Source: Bradyrhizobium barranii subsp. barranii (GTDB lineage Bacteria > Pseudomonadota > Alphaproteobacteria > Rhizobiales > Xanthobacteraceae). From it: a stretch of DNA of 64,000 nt. The notes under the pieces are model-generated. The model ran no database searches, was not told where the DNA came from, and saw nothing but the letters and a program-made list of their open reading frames with translations. A program made the translations under genes and the position numbers. Of this stretch, positions 1 through 9,031 are shown piece after piece. Every line of letters begins with the position of its first letter. Positions within the stretch are counted from its first letter, which is position 1. The stretch lies in the NCBI RefSeq assembly GCF_017565645.3, contig NZ_CP086138.1, forward strand, positions 62,001-126,000. The letters run 5' to 3'.

Positions 1-269
1 CGGTGCCGGGCGGGCAGATAAGGGGCGCATACTCGACGAGCTTTGCGCGGTGACGGGCTGGCATCGCAAGCACGCGGTTCGGGCGCTTGCCAGCCATGTC
101 GCAATCTCGCCGGAGGCCCGGCGGCAGCGAAAGCCGACCTATGGCGGCCCTATCAGGGATGCGCCGGTGGCGCTATGGGAGGCCTCGGATCGGATCTGCG
201 GCAAGCGGCTCAGGGTAATGATTCCGACGTTGCTGCCTTCGCTGGAGCGGCATGGCCGGCTCAAGCTAG
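1..269 (+). pseudogene. N-terminal fragment of an ISNCY-type integrase-core transposase
   Basis: Frame 3 is open from the left edge and reads a helix-turn-helix-like N-terminus with the segments KGRILDELCAVTGWHRKHAV and SDRICGKRLRVMIPTLLPSL. These resemble the start of the ISNCY group of DDE integrase-core transposases, where a 'TGYHRKHAI' helix is followed by the 'W...GKRL...LP' block. The reading frame is cut at the CTAG at 266-269 where an IS630 copy begins, so only about 90 residues remain and no catalytic domain is present here. A C-terminal fragment of the same kind of transposase lies at 45.4-45.9 kb on the other strand, but the two pieces are not shown to be halves of one copy. Family assignment is from memory of these motifs and is moderately sure. 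Confidence 0.6.
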
Positions 270-1163
270 TACCCGGAATCAGAGCTGAGTGATACGGCGG
301 CCTTTGAAACGGCGTTGACGGACCTTTTTCTTGGTCCAGACGAAGGGCTCGGCTCTGTCGTTGTATGCGTTGACGTAGGCATCGATGTGTTCCTGAAGCT
401 GCTTGAGGCTCGTGAAGGAGGTGCCGCTGAGCGACTGCCCCTGCAAGATGGAAAACCATACTTCGACCTGATTGAGCCATGACGCACTTGTCGGCGTGAA
501 ATGAAATTGCACGTTGGGGTGGGCCTTGAGCCAGTCCTCGTTCTTTTTATGGGTGTTGAGGTTGTCGAGGATGACGTGAAGCTTGCGGTTCGGAAAAGCC
601 GCGGTGACGCTGTTCATGAAATCGAGAAACTCGACGCGGCGCCGGCGTTTTGAATGGGTCGCGATGATCTTTCCGGTGGCGACTTCGAGCGCCGCAAACA
701 ATGTTGTGGTGCCATGCCGCTTGTAATCGTGGCTTTGGCCGGTCAAGGCGCGGCCATTGGGCAACTTCAGATAACCCTGCGCTCGCTCCAAAGCCTGGAT
801 CGAGGGCTTCTCGTCCACGCACAGCACAATGGCCTTCGCCGGCGGCGCGACATAGAGGCCGACAACATCGGCGGCTTTGGCCGTAAAGTTCGGGTCGTTG
901 CTCTCGCACCAGGACTTGCGAGCCACCAGGTCAATCTTGTGGCTGCGCAGGAACCGCCAGACATATTGGACATCGACATCGCCCAGCGCCTCGGCCAGCA
1001 GGGGGCCGGTCCAGCGCGCAAACCCTTGCGGTGGCGGCTTATCCAGCAGCTTCAGAATCCGCTTGTCGGTCGTCTTCGTATAGATCGGCTGCTTGCCAGG
1101 CCGCGGCTTGTCTTGCAGCCCTTCAAGGCCATGGTCGGCATAGCGATGCCGCCAAAGGCTGAC
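270..1163 (-). mobile_element. IS630-family element, copy A, truncated
   Basis: Near-identical to the full copies at 37148-38263 and 61442-62557 from its left end (TACCCGGAATC) up to GGCTGACA at about 1163, where similarity stops abruptly at an IS3 element. CTAG precedes the left end at 266-269, as for every other copy. The missing part is the transposase N-terminus and the right end. The sequence beyond the IS3 copy does not continue the IS630, so a deletion or rearrangement followed or accompanied the IS3 insertion. Confidence 0.9.
279..1163 (-). pseudogene. IS630 transposase, N-terminally truncated
   Basis: DDE transposase of the IS630/Tc1-mariner superfamily. The remaining part carries the three catalytic segments VLCVDEKPSIQAL, HVILDNLNTHK and SWLNQVEVWFS (D, D, E), and ends with the basic tail RFKGRRITQL. 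Compared with the intact 354-residue copies, about the first 60 residues (the helix-turn-helix DNA-binding region) are missing because the IS3 element at 1164 replaces them. It has no start codon of its own kind and is presumably inactive; intact copies at 37 kb and 61 kb could act on its remaining end. Confidence 0.9.
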
Positions 1164-1309
1164 AGAGCTGGCCCCGGTTGTTTGGACAGCGCCCCGCTGG
1201 ATTTAAGTGGATTCCTGCCGGGTTATGCTGAACGCGGGGCTTTACGGTTTTGTCGTTGCGTCGGGAGGGCGTAGCCCGACCAGAGCGACGACAAAACCGT
1301 CGGCGACGG

Positions 1310-2137
1310 TCATGCGGCCATCACCATAGCTTGCGTGCCGAAGTAAGCCTCGTCGGGCGTGCGCCCGTCAAGGCTCGAGTGAGGGCGTCCCTGATTGTAG
1401 AAGGCCAGATACTTGGCAATTGACGCTCGCGCCTCGGACACGCTGTCGTAGGCGCGGAGATAAACTTCTTCGTATTTGACCGTGCGCCAGAGCCGCTCGA
1501 CAAACACGTTGTCGCGCCAGGCGCCCTTGCCGTCCATGCTGATGGCGATCTTCGCGTCCAGCAGCACATCGGTGAACTCGAGGCTGGTGAACTGGCTGCC
1601 CTGATCCGTGTTGAAAATCTCGGGCCTGCCGTGCTTCGCCAACGCCTCCTGGACCGCTTCGACGCAGAAGGCCGCCTCCATTGTGATCGAGACGCGATGG
1701 GCCAGGACCCGTCGGCTGAACACATCGACGACCGCCGCGAGATAGACGAAGCCACGCCGCATCGGAATGTAGGTGATGTCCATTGCCCACGCATGGTCGG
1801 GCCGCTCGATCTTCAATCCGCGCAACAGGTACGGGTAGATCTTGTGACCCGGAGCCGGCTTGCTCGTGTTCGGGCGACGATAGACCGCCTCGATCCCCAT
1901 GCGCTTCATCAGCGTCGCGATGTGGCGGCGACCGGCGTATACGCCCTCCCGCCGCAGCAACGATCGCAGCATACGCGCTCCCGCGAAGGGATAATCGAGA
2001 TGCAGCTCATCGAGCCGACGCATCAAGGCAAGGTCCTCGGCCGAAACTGGCCGAGGTTCATAGTAGACCGTGCTGCGAGCCAGCTTCAGGACCTTCGCCT
2101 GGCGCACGATAGAAAGATCATGATCGCGGTCGATCAT
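1310..2137 (-). CDS. IS3 transposase OrfB (rve integrase core)
   Basis: 275-residue catalytic subunit. An N-terminal HTH_21-like region (ARSTVYYEPRP, YPFAGARML) precedes the DDE core, with the first Asp in HAWAMDITYIP, the second in FNTDQGSQFTS and the Glu in NVFVERLWRTVK; the C-terminus has the family motif FYNQGRPHSSLDGRTPDEAYF. Its start overlaps the end of orfA by four bases, and a frameshifted OrfAB fusion is the usual active form in IS3 elements (family knowledge). It differs from copy 2 by Gly versus Arg in the segment MKRM(G/R)IEAVYRRP. The frame is intact, so the element may be active. Confidence 0.93.
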   Translation of the reverse strand: MIDRDHDLSIVRQAKVLKLARSTVYYEPRPVSAEDLALMRRLDELHLDYPFAGARMLRSLLRREGVYAGRRHIATLMKRMGIEAVYRRPNTSKPAPGHKIYPYLLRGLKIERPDHAWAMDITYIPMRRGFVYLAAVVDVFSRRVLAHRVSITMEAAFCVEAVQEALAKHGRPEIFNTDQGSQFTSLEFTDVLLDAKIAISMDGKGAWRDNVFVERLWRTVKYEEVYLRAYDSVSEARASIAKYLAFYNQGRPHSSLDGRTPDEAYFGTQAMVMAA

Positions 2138-2439
2138 CGCTTTGCGCTCAGCAGGCCCGCCTTGGTGAGCGCGCCGGACAAAAAATCGTTTTCCAACGCC
2201 AGCTCGCCGATCTTGGCATGTAACGCCTTCAAATCGACCGGCGTCTCGGCCGATGTCTTGTCATGCCCAAACACGCCGGCGGCGCCTTCCAGGAGCTGGT
2301 TTTTCCAGATCGTGATCTGGTTCGGATGAACATCAAACAGTTGCGCCAGCTCCGCCAGTGTCTTGTCGCCTTTGACCGCAGCCAAAGCAACCTTCGCCTT
2401 GAATGCCGGAGAATGCGTCCGGCGGCTCTTCTTCGTCAT
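2134..2439 (-). CDS. IS3 transposase OrfA (HTH_Tnp_1)
   Basis: About 101 residues starting MTKKSRRTHSPAFKAKVALA, the typical OrfA opening, followed by a helix-turn-helix (TLAELAQLFDVHPNQITIWK) and a C-terminal leucine-rich coiled coil (LHAKIGELALENDFLSGAL). OrfA binds the terminal repeats and regulates or fuses to OrfB. The frame stays open upstream to 2493, but the Met at 2439 matches the family's start. The orfA stop overlaps the orfB start. Confidence 0.9.
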   Translation of the reverse strand: MTKKSRRTHSPAFKAKVALAAVKGDKTLAELAQLFDVHPNQITIWKNQLLEGAAGVFGHDKTSAETPVDLKALHAKIGELALENDFLSGALTKAGLLSAKR

Positions 2440-2539
2440 CTTCGCTCCTGATTCGCAGCAAGAATCCTCGCCGCTGTCAGGCAGAAAATCCACTCAAGCT
2501 ACTGTCCGAATTTGCGGGGCCAGCTCTGACTAGAAAAAC

Positions 2540-2561
2540 GCACTCTCACGAATAGGACGGG
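2540..2561. repeat. Solo end of an IS1380 element
   Basis: GCACTCTCACGAATAGGACG at this place repeats, base for base, the right terminal inverted repeat of the IS1380 element that ends at 28798. No IS1380 transposase lies next to it, so this is a leftover end. It is followed by CTAA rather than the CTAG found at the intact element. Confidence 0.75.
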
Positions 2562-2651
2562 CTAAAGGGATGAATTGGTATGATCGTTTTTGGCCCAAGC
2601 GGTTATCTCCGGTAAGGTCAACGTATATTTTGGTGAGAAGCAGGGTGCTGG

Positions 2652-3254
2652 ATGGTTGAATTCTACCAAGAAACTTTGTCCGCGGGCACTTGGCTTCGAT
2701 TCGAAGAGGATGGCGGCCCGGTGCTCGGGGCCTACGTCGACTCCCGTCCTGTGATCGGCTCGCCGTTCACGATCGCCTGGCTTGGCGACCCAGCGCCCAG
2801 GCAGGTTCTCGATTTCATTCAAGGCATCTACCCGACCCTTGATGTAGGGCAATCGGGTCAGATGGTGCTAAGGGGGCAAGCGTTTGCATCAGGGCAATTG
2901 AGCAAGTTCATCGGGCCCGATTGGCTGAAAGCTGCCACGCTCCCAGGGGCAGAGTTTGTCCGCCTTGAATGTCGTGCAGAACGGCGGGTCCCTGGATCAT
3001 CTCTGATCAGAGAAGAAGTTATCCTGTGGGCGCGCCTCGCCACGAGCAACGACGTCGAGAAGGCGCGCGAGGAAGACGAGAGCGTCGGCGTAAAGCTTCC
3101 GCTCACTCACCTCAGTGTACTGGAGGACAGGCTGGCGACGTTCATTGCCTCGTCCCAAGTCACGCGGCCGCAACTTACGACGGTTAGAGAGGCATTGAGG
3201 CTGTTGGCGCTACATTTAAGCCCGAGAGCCAGGCCATTGGCGGCGAGTGGGTAA
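2652..3254 (+). CDS. Hypothetical protein, first gene of an unrecognised two-gene operon
   Basis: 200 residues, predicted soluble, with no signal peptide or membrane span. I do not recognise the family. The N-terminal half is rich in Gly, Pro and aromatic residues (TWLRFEEDGGPVLGAYVDSR, SPFTIAWLGDPAP) and looks like a beta-rich fold; the C-terminal third is charged and helical (NDVEKAREEDESVG, LSVLEDRLATFIASSQV). The ATG at 2652 is the first in the frame and lies about 90 bp beyond the IS debris. The next gene starts 11 bp after its stop, so the two are probably co-transcribed. Codon use has the strong GC3 of a resident gene. It sits between IS remnants and the trb operon, in the position of plasmid cargo. 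Confidence 0.6.
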   Translation: MVEFYQETLSAGTWLRFEEDGGPVLGAYVDSRPVIGSPFTIAWLGDPAPRQVLDFIQGIYPTLDVGQSGQMVLRGQAFASGQLSKFIGPDWLKAATLPGAEFVRLECRAERRVPGSSLIREEVILWARLATSNDVEKAREEDESVGVKLPLTHLSVLEDRLATFIASSQVTRPQLTTVREALRLLALHLSPRARPLAASG

Positions 3255-3265
3255 GAGGGGGCACG

Positions 3266-3664
3266 ATGGGGGGAAAGAGTCGTTTCGGCAACTTGGTTGT
3301 CGACTCGTTCGTGGCCGACGGGTCGGGTAAAGTTACTTCGCTAGTGCGGAGTGCAATAGATGGCCGACACGAAGTCGAAGTGTGGAACGGGAGCACGATT
3401 CCATACGACGTCGATGTCGAGTCCACGTTCCCACAGGGCAACAATCGCCTGTCATTCAACCCGGGCGGCGGTTCGTGGACGGCTTCCATTCTGTCGCTTG
3501 GCGACGACGAAACGCAGGACCAGAACTGCGCCCTGACTGTGTCTGACGACGCCGGCCGCGAGCGCATTCACTGCGTAACGGTGAAATGGAAGAAGGCCGG
3601 GCGCCATGTCTGGAAGCACGCAAGCTCCAACCTACCGATAACACTGAACGTGCTAATCGTCTAA
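3266..3664 (+). CDS. Hypothetical protein, second gene of the unrecognised operon
   Basis: 132 residues beginning MGGKSRFGNLVVDSFV, with AGAGGGG about 8 bases before the ATG as a plausible ribosome site. The sequence alternates hydrophobic and polar residues through much of its length (GKVTSLVRSAIDGRHEVEVW, NNRLSFNPGGGSWTASILSL, RERIHCVTVKWKKAGRHVW), suggesting a beta sandwich. There are two cysteines and no signal peptide. No family is recognised. The short gap to the upstream gene suggests the two products act together. No catalytic motif is evident, so no function is proposed. Confidence 0.6.
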   Translation: MGGKSRFGNLVVDSFVADGSGKVTSLVRSAIDGRHEVEVWNGSTIPYDVDVESTFPQGNNRLSFNPGGGSWTASILSLGDDETQDQNCALTVSDDAGRERIHCVTVKWKKAGRHVWKHASSNLPITLNVLIV

Positions 3665-4340
3665 TGCATCGCGCCGTGCAAGCAAGTTTGATCATGTCGG
3701 GGCCTCGGGACGTCGTCGCATCGAAAAGAGAGATCACGCTCGGCGGCTGTCAATCAGCATTTGCAGCATTGTTGGAGTTGTGAAGGTTTTCGGATGCGGG
3801 CCCAATGACTGGCGGTGCCGAGGGTTGTGAGGGCCGGCGTACCAAAGAATGGGAACGGGTGGATGTGCCGCGTGCGCTATGGCGATTTGAGCGCCGCGGC
3901 TGCGGTGGCTGCGAGGTGGCGAGATGGTCCCGCGCGCTGTTCGAGGCCGCGGATGAGCGGCTCGCTGCGGCTAAACCGGACCGGCTTTGAACAGTAAACA
4001 ATGATCGCGTTGAAGTTTTAGTCGCGTGTCCGAGATAGGCTTTGGTGCTGGCTGCCTCTAGGCAGCCCTGAACGAACATCCCTTTTCGCTTTGTTGCTGC
4101 GCGTTTCACCTTTCCTTTGTCGATCGGTATGAGTCTTTCGATCATCCGCGCGACGAGTGTGGCGGGATCGGGCGCTGGGCTCCGCGGAATTCCGCGCAAC
4201 GGTGCTGGACCGCCTCGCCTCTTGGCGACGCGCGATCAGTTGCGAGAACGAGAAGCACTCTCCATCGGCCAACTGGATCGATTGCTTCGCGCCCAACGCG
4301 GCATCTCCCAGAGACTCTATCGTAACCGGACCGAAGCACT
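3665..4340. other. Intergenic stretch before the trb operon end, no gene supported
   Basis: About 680 bp between the hypothetical operon and the 3' end of trbI. Several short frames are open on both strands, but none has a recognisable domain, a good ribosome site or a consistent codon pattern. It probably holds the terminators of the two convergent operons; no clean rho-independent hairpin with a T-run was found. Confidence 0.5.
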
Positions 4341-5642
4341 TCATCCCCTGTAAGCCCCCGGAAAGACCATGTCCTGGTCGACGAGGACGTTGAACAAATA
4401 GCCTGGTCGGATCTCCAGTGTAGGCTGGACGTTCATGTTCTTGCTGATCGTCTGTTCGATGACCCGGCCAAACGTCTCGGCAAAGCTGTTTCGTGCGGAG
4501 TCGGATGGTGTCTGTCGATACCCGTATGGCGAACTCGCCGGCATCGACATATCGATGCCGGCGCCGATCGCGGCAATCAGGATCGCGGAGCCGAATACCT
4601 GGAAGTAATGGTTGTCGACCTGATCGTTGAAGCCACCATAACCTTCCGGGTCGGTGCCTGCCATGCCACCGATCTGCAACGTCGAGCCGTTCGGGAAGAC
4701 GATGTCAGTCCAGACCACAAGGACGCGGCTTTGTCCGAATGCAACCTTGGAATCGTACCGCCCCAGGAGTTTGGCGCCCTGCGGGATCAGCAACTGATGG
4801 CCGGTGGCGCTGTCGTAGACGTTCTGGCTGACCTGGGCTGTGATGCGACCGGGAAGATCGGAATTGATGCCGGTGATCAGCGTCGCTGGAATGACGGAAC
4901 CGCGTTTCAGTTCGTAGGCGGATGTCGGGGCGACCACCTTGTTGGGGAGGTAGCCGAGCTTCTTAAGGTCTGCATTGAAGAAATCCTCTTTCGCCATTTG
5001 CCCGTTCGGATCGATGTTCTGCATGCCAAAGCCGGCGCGGAGCGCCGTCGCATAAAGGTCGGACGCACCGCGTCCAAGACCGGGTGTCGTCGTCGTCTTC
5101 GCTTGCGCCGCATTGCTTACGGATGCGCTCGATGTTTGCAGCTTGCTGAGATTGATGCCGAGCGGTGAATCATAGGCGGCGTCGTTCGCCTGCACGCGGG
5201 CCATGCGCTGGCGCTGCTGCTCCCGCAAATATTGTTCATGTGCCTCCCGCTCGAGGCGCGCCCGCCACAGCGCTTCGGATTCGAGTTGCGAGCCGGCCGG
5301 CTCCGCCTGCTGTCGGCCGGTGAAGGGATTGCTTGCCGGCTTTGGGGGCTCGGGCTGCGCCGGGGCCGGTTGGAACGTCTGTGCTTCCTGTTGGTCGCCG
5401 ATGATGCCGTTGGAGACGCCCTTCTTGAGTTGATCGGCGTAGGTCGATGCCGGGTTGGATGAGGCGGTGTCGATGCCGGCGGCGCGACGGAAGCACAGAC
5501 CGCGCGACGTGAGGCCATAGAAGATGACGGCGAAGAAGACGATCACCAGCACGATGGCGACAATGATCGGCAGCCGGTTGAGGCGACGGATTCCTTTGCC
5601 CTCGCCCTCCGGAGCGCCGCCGAGCTTCAGGGATTGCACCAT
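4341..5642 (-). CDS. trbI: Conjugal transfer protein TrbI (VirB10-like)
   Basis: 433 residues. TrbI is the VirB10-type scaffold of the P-type mating channel, anchored in the inner membrane and reaching the outer membrane. A short cytoplasmic N-terminus is followed by one membrane span near residues 25-45 (LPIIVAIVLVIVFFAVIFYG), a long Pro/Gln-rich periplasmic linker (PAPAQPEPPKPASN) and the conserved C-terminal beta domain with LKRGSVIPATLITGINSDLPG and IPQGAKLLGRYDS, which are VirB10 hallmarks. The frame continues upstream to 6041, but that part overlaps trbH; the ATG at 5642 starts exactly at the family's N-terminus, 11 bp after the trbH stop. It is the last gene of the trb operon. Appears intact. 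Confidence 0.95.
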   Translation of the reverse strand: MVQSLKLGGAPEGEGKGIRRLNRLPIIVAIVLVIVFFAVIFYGLTSRGLCFRRAAGIDTASSNPASTYADQLKKGVSNGIIGDQQEAQTFQPAPAQPEPPKPASNPFTGRQQAEPAGSQLESEALWRARLEREAHEQYLREQQRQRMARVQANDAAYDSPLGINLSKLQTSSASVSNAAQAKTTTTPGLGRGASDLYATALRAGFGMQNIDPNGQMAKEDFFNADLKKLGYLPNKVVAPTSAYELKRGSVIPATLITGINSDLPGRITAQVSQNVYDSATGHQLLIPQGAKLLGRYDSKVAFGQSRVLVVWTDIVFPNGSTLQIGGMAGTDPEGYGGFNDQVDNHYFQVFGSAILIAAIGAGIDMSMPASSPYGYRQTPSDSARNSFAETFGRVIEQTISKNMNVQPTLEIRPGYLFNVLVDQDMVFPGAYRG

Positions 5643-5653
5643 GATCGCCCTCC

Positions 5654-6112
5654 CTACCCGCGCTGCATGACGGAGAGCGGGCTGGCCGGCGATGCCCCGG
5701 AGGCCGTCGCGGCATAGGCGCGGCCGAGCTGAACGCTGCCCGTCGACAAGCGCGCCAGCACCTGGCCATTGTAGGACTCGATCACATAGGCGAGTGGAAT
5801 GGTCTTCTCGCCGCCGGTCTTCTGATCGGTCGCCACCGCATATCCCCAGCTCTTGAGCGACATCTCCAGCGCCTGGCCGAAGGGCGTGCCGTCGGGCTTC
5901 AGGAGGATCGTGCCAGAGCCCGGCCCGACCTGCTCGGCGAGTTTCGTCACCATGTCGCCGGCGATCGCCGAGGCCGCGGGACCAGACAGATCTGAAGGCG
6001 CCGAACTCGCGACCAGGGCGCTGCTGCCGAAGGAGGCGCATCCCGCGAGCGACAGGCCGAGCAGGGAGAGAAGGAGGAGCTGACGCATCGAGGAGGCCGC
6101 GCGCATGGTCAT
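5654..6112 (-). CDS. trbH: Conjugal transfer lipoprotein TrbH
   Basis: 152 residues. The N-terminus [20 protein letters not shown] leads into a lipobox LAGC, so the mature protein should start at Cys and be lipid-anchored. TrbH is a small accessory protein of the Trb channel, thought to support the outer-membrane part. The start at 6112 is chosen because its ATG overlaps the trbG stop as ATGA; the longer in-frame extension to 6148 lies within trbG. The C-terminal half ([29 protein letters not shown]) matches the TrbH family. Confidence 0.9.
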   Translation of the reverse strand: MTMRAASSMRQLLLLSLLGLSLAGCASFGSSALVASSAPSDLSGPAASAIAGDMVTKLAEQVGPGSGTILLKPDGTPFGQALEMSLKSWGYAVATDQKTGGEKTIPLAYVIESYNGQVLARLSTGSVQLGRAYAATASGASPASPLSVMQRG

Positions 6113-6969
6113 CCTCCCCTCCGGATCGTCACCTTGTCGTGGTTCCAAAAGCCGACGCCGGAGACCAGAATGGCGGTGTCGATCTGATAATCGACCACCA
6201 TCATGTCGCCCTTCAGCCGGTAGTTGACGATGCGGTTCTGGCCGCCCGACACCACGAACAGGACCGGTGCATCCTGTCCGGAGAGCGACGACGGAAACTG
6301 GATGTAGGTCTTCACGCCATCGCTGTAGACGCGCGTCGGCCGCCAGGAGGCGTTGCCGCTCACGCTGTAGGCGAAGCTCAACTGCTCGGCGGGAACGCCG
6401 GCGCCCGGAATCACCTCAGTGCCAAGACGCGCGTTGATGTCGGCGAGCCGGCTGCCGACAGCCTCCGGATATTCGAAGCCGACACGCGCCATGTATTGGG
6501 TGGCGTTCGACTTGAGCTGGATATGATAGGTTCGTCGCGAGGTCGTCACCACCATCGAGCTGACAAGCCCTGGCTCCGACGGTTTGACGATCAGGTGGAT
6601 GGCTTGTCCGCCGACTGCTCCCGACGTTGCCGGTTCGATCTTCCAGCGCACGGTGTCGCCAACCAGGACATCGCGTACGACCTCACCGGCCTCGAGCTCG
6701 ATATCGCAGACCTCGAGCGGCGAGCAGACGACGGAGGGCTGGACCTCCCCGAACAGGAAGACGACCTTGCCGTCGGCGCCGCGCGTCACCAGGCCGGTCG
6801 ATCCGCGCCACTGACTCGAGATACTTGTGCCCTTTCGCTCCTTGGCCGTCATCGCCTGCGCGTGCGCGCTGACACCGGCAAGCAGCAAGCCGAAGCCGGA
6901 TGCCGCGAGAACAATGCATGCATGCGGTCTGATTGTGTTTAGGTGCATCGGCGTCCCCGCCCCTTTCAT
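6109..6969 (-). CDS. trbG: P-type conjugative transfer protein TrbG (VirB9-like)
   Basis: 286 residues with a signal peptide ending near AGVSAHAQA. TrbG is the VirB9 homologue that forms the outer-membrane ring with TrbH and TrbI. Family features visible are [35 protein letters not shown], the THR-like segment [13 protein letters not shown] and the C-terminal lobe [16 protein letters not shown] with a closing [12 protein letters not shown]. Its ATG overlaps the trbF stop (ATGA at 6966-6969) and its stop overlaps trbH, so translation is coupled on both sides. Confidence 0.95.
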   Translation of the reverse strand: MKGAGTPMHLNTIRPHACIVLAASGFGLLLAGVSAHAQAMTAKERKGTSISSQWRGSTGLVTRGADGKVVFLFGEVQPSVVCSPLEVCDIELEAGEVVRDVLVGDTVRWKIEPATSGAVGGQAIHLIVKPSEPGLVSSMVVTTSRRTYHIQLKSNATQYMARVGFEYPEAVGSRLADINARLGTEVIPGAGVPAEQLSFAYSVSGNASWRPTRVYSDGVKTYIQFPSSLSGQDAPVLFVVSGGQNRIVNYRLKGDMMVVDYQIDTAILVSGVGFWNHDKVTIRRGG

Positions 6970-7646
6970 AGTTGCGCCGTCCAGTCGAAATCACGGAGGT
7001 AAAGGCCGATCGGATTGAGCCGGATGGTCTGCTCGTCCTGGGGTGGAGTCAGCGTGACAGTGGCGATGCCGCGAAAGCGGTGTTCGCCGGTTTGCTTTCC
7101 CTTCCTGTCGCGCTCGAATTCGGTCCAGTCGATCTGATAGGATTGGTTGGATAGGGCGACGATGTTGTTGACCTCGATGGCGATCGTCGTCGTCTTGGCC
7201 CTCTCGAACGGCGAGTTGCTCCGAAACCAGTCATTGATCTTTTGCGTGGCGGGATCGGAGGTCCGCAGCAGCGCATAGGTCCGATCGATATACTGCTTCT
7301 GCACGACCGCATCGGGCGTGACCGATCGGAAGTTCGAGATGAAGCTTCCGAGCGTCGCGCGCACGACCCGCGGATCCGCATATTCGATTTGCTGCGGATA
7401 GCCAGCGCTCGCGGCGGTGCCGAGCTTATCGACCTCGACGATGTAGGGAACGAGCTTAACCTGCGTGCTCTGGAACAGTGCATAGGCGAAGCCGATCACG
7501 GCCATGACCATGGCGACGATGCCGATGGTGCGCCACGCTGCGGCCGCCTTCACATAGGAGCCGTAGCGCTCGTTCCATTCCTGGCGCGCGGCGAGATAGG
7601 GATTGTCGGGCGAATTGCGCGCGGGCATTCGAGAAAGGCTTTCCAT
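6966..7646 (-). CDS. trbF: Conjugal transfer protein TrbF (VirB8-like)
   Basis: 226 residues, the VirB8-type assembly factor. The cytoplasmic N-terminus has the family motif [19 protein letters not shown], followed by one membrane span around residues 40-60 ([20 protein letters not shown]) and a periplasmic NTF2-like domain ([42 protein letters not shown]). The length fits the family. It lies 25 bp downstream of trbL and overlaps trbG. Confidence 0.94.
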   Translation of the reverse strand: MESLSRMPARNSPDNPYLAARQEWNERYGSYVKAAAAWRTIGIVAMVMAVIGFAYALFQSTQVKLVPYIVEVDKLGTAASAGYPQQIEYADPRVVRATLGSFISNFRSVTPDAVVQKQYIDRTYALLRTSDPATQKINDWFRSNSPFERAKTTTIAIEVNNIVALSNQSYQIDWTEFERDRKGKQTGEHRFRGIATVTLTPPQDEQTIRLNPIGLYLRDFDWTAQL

Positions 7647-7671
7647 GTTTCATCTGTCGGGTTGAATCGGC

Positions 7672-8829
7672 TCAAGTCTTTCCGGTCGATTTCTGCTGGG
7701 CGACCCGCTGATCGAGCTTGGCGTTGGCAAGGCCGAGCGTCGACGTGCCGAACGAGCCCGGCGCGCCGATCGCCTGATCGCGCGCGGCGGAGGCGAGCGC
7801 GCCGCCCGCCGTGCCGATGCCTTGCGTCATCGCCTTGAGGGCGGCCGCGCCAAACGAGGCGCCGTCAGCACGCGCGGAACTGAAGCCGGCCGCCCCGGCC
7901 CGCGCGCCTCCCATGACGAGGGCGGCGCTGCCGGCCGCGAAGCTCGCCGCCTGTCCCCCATGCTTCACCACTTCCATGCCGCTACCGACGGAGACGCCCT
8001 GCACGACGCCTTGGACGATGCTCGGCACGTACATCGAGATAATGAAGACGACGACGGAGATGCCTCCGATCGCCAATGTCCCGACGAACGCGTCGTTGCT
8101 GGTGCCGGTCTGGTTGGCGAGGTTTAGCAAGGCGTCGGAGCCGATCTTGGCGATCATCACCAGCGCCATGAGCTTCATGCCGACCGAGAAAGCATAGACT
8201 AGGTAGCGAATGGCAAAATCCTTGGTGAAGGAGGAGCCGCCGAGGCCGAGCATGATCATGCCGGCGAGCAGGCCAACATACATCTCGACCATGACAGCCA
8301 CGAAGATCGCCGCGACCAGCGAGAAGGCGATCACCACGATCACCATGGCGAACACCGAGGCGATCGCCAGTGCATTGTCGTGGAATAGGCCGAACTGTGC
8401 GTTCTGCGACATCGCGGAGGCGACCTTGAGACCCGCGTTGAACACATCCGCCGGCGAAGCCGAGCCGCCGCCAGCACCGATCTGATAGAGGCTGTCGACG
8501 ACCGCTTTCGCGAAACTCGGTCCCTGGTCGAGCACGAAGGCGAAGAAGCCGATGAACATGATCCGCCGCACCATCTCGGCGAACCAAGCGTCAAGCGTTG
8601 CGGTCTGAATGGCGAGCCAGACCGCGGCAAGCCCGACCTCGATGCCAGCGAGGATCCAAAACAACGACTTGGCCGCCTGCATGACGGTCTGCCAGCCCTT
8701 GGCGGCCGTCGTCACCGAATTTTCCAGCGTCGTGAGAACGCTGCCGTCCTGCTGCGCCAAGGCAGGATGCGCAGCAACGACAATGCCGAACACAATGATC
8801 AGAACGAGCCCCGGTTTAATCCCACGCAC
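7672..8829 (-). CDS. trbL: P-type conjugative transfer protein TrbL (VirB6-like)
   Basis: 385 residues: signal sequence (LVLIIVFGIVVAAHPALAQQ), then at least five hydrophobic spans including AKSLFWILAGIEVGLAAVWL, IASVFAMVIVVIAFSLVAAI and GTLAIGGISVVVFIISMYVP. This is the polytopic inner-membrane component of the channel, equivalent to VirB6. The tail after residue 300 is Ala/Gly-rich and low complexity (GGARAGAAGFSSARADGASF), which is common in TrbL. It begins 16 bp after trbK. Confidence 0.93.
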   Translation of the reverse strand: MRGIKPGLVLIIVFGIVVAAHPALAQQDGSVLTTLENSVTTAAKGWQTVMQAAKSLFWILAGIEVGLAAVWLAIQTATLDAWFAEMVRRIMFIGFFAFVLDQGPSFAKAVVDSLYQIGAGGGSASPADVFNAGLKVASAMSQNAQFGLFHDNALAIASVFAMVIVVIAFSLVAAIFVAVMVEMYVGLLAGMIMLGLGGSSFTKDFAIRYLVYAFSVGMKLMALVMIAKIGSDALLNLANQTGTSNDAFVGTLAIGGISVVVFIISMYVPSIVQGVVQGVSVGSGMEVVKHGGQAASFAAGSAALVMGGARAGAAGFSSARADGASFGAAALKAMTQGIGTAGGALASAARDQAIGAPGSFGTSTLGLANAKLDQRVAQQKSTGKT

Positions 8830-8845
8830 CCCCTGCTCCCTTTCT

Positions 8846-9031
8846 CTACCAACGCGGTTTCATCTGCTGGCCGCCGGACGTCTTGTAGTCCTGCGGGGGG
8901 TTAAAGACGTCACCGGCAGCCGACGCAGTCCCTTGTCCCGGCCTTGGCGTGTGCGGCGCGAGGAACAGCCAAGCTCCTGCAGCGCAGGCGCCAATGGCGA
9001 TGACGACGATGATGATGGTAGACGGTCTCAC
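8846..9031 (-). CDS. trbK: TrbK-like small membrane protein (entry-exclusion position)
   Basis: 61 residues with a GTG start that overlaps the trbJ stop (GTGA). One N-terminal hydrophobic helix (STIIIVVIAIGACAAGAWLF) is followed by a short periplasmic tail. The gene occupies the trbK position of rhizobial and Ti-type operons, where TrbK acts in entry exclusion; the function here rests on position, because sequence conservation is low. A Cys in GACAAG could be a lipobox-like site but is not a good match. The C-terminus SGGQQMKPRW almost repeats the C-terminus of the adjacent TrbJ (SGGQTMEPRW). Confidence 0.8.
   Translation of the reverse strand: MRPSTIIIVVIAIGACAAGAWLFLAPHTPRPGQGTASAAGDVFNPPQDYKTSGGQQMKPRW

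Larger units (their letters stand above)
1164..2527 (-). mobile_element. IS3-family element, copy 1 (1364 bp)
   Basis: Terminal inverted repeats AGAGCTGGCCCC and GGGGCCAGCTCT bound a 1364-bp element with overlapping orfA and orfB. The same element, same length and almost identical, occurs in opposite orientation at 43822-45185. GAC directly flanks both ends (1161-1163 and 2528-2530), consistent with the 3-bp duplication made by several IS3 subgroups. Copy 2 shows no matching flanks. Confidence 0.92.

Noticed and set aside
1161..2530. IS3 copy 1 as a simple insertion into IS630 copy A
   Set aside because: GAC flanks both ends, but the IS630 sequence does not resume after the IS3, so a clean single insertion does not explain the junction.
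5643..6041. Upstream extension of the trbI frame to 6041
   Set aside because: It lies over trbH in another frame and lacks TrbI features; the ATG at 5642 fits the family start.
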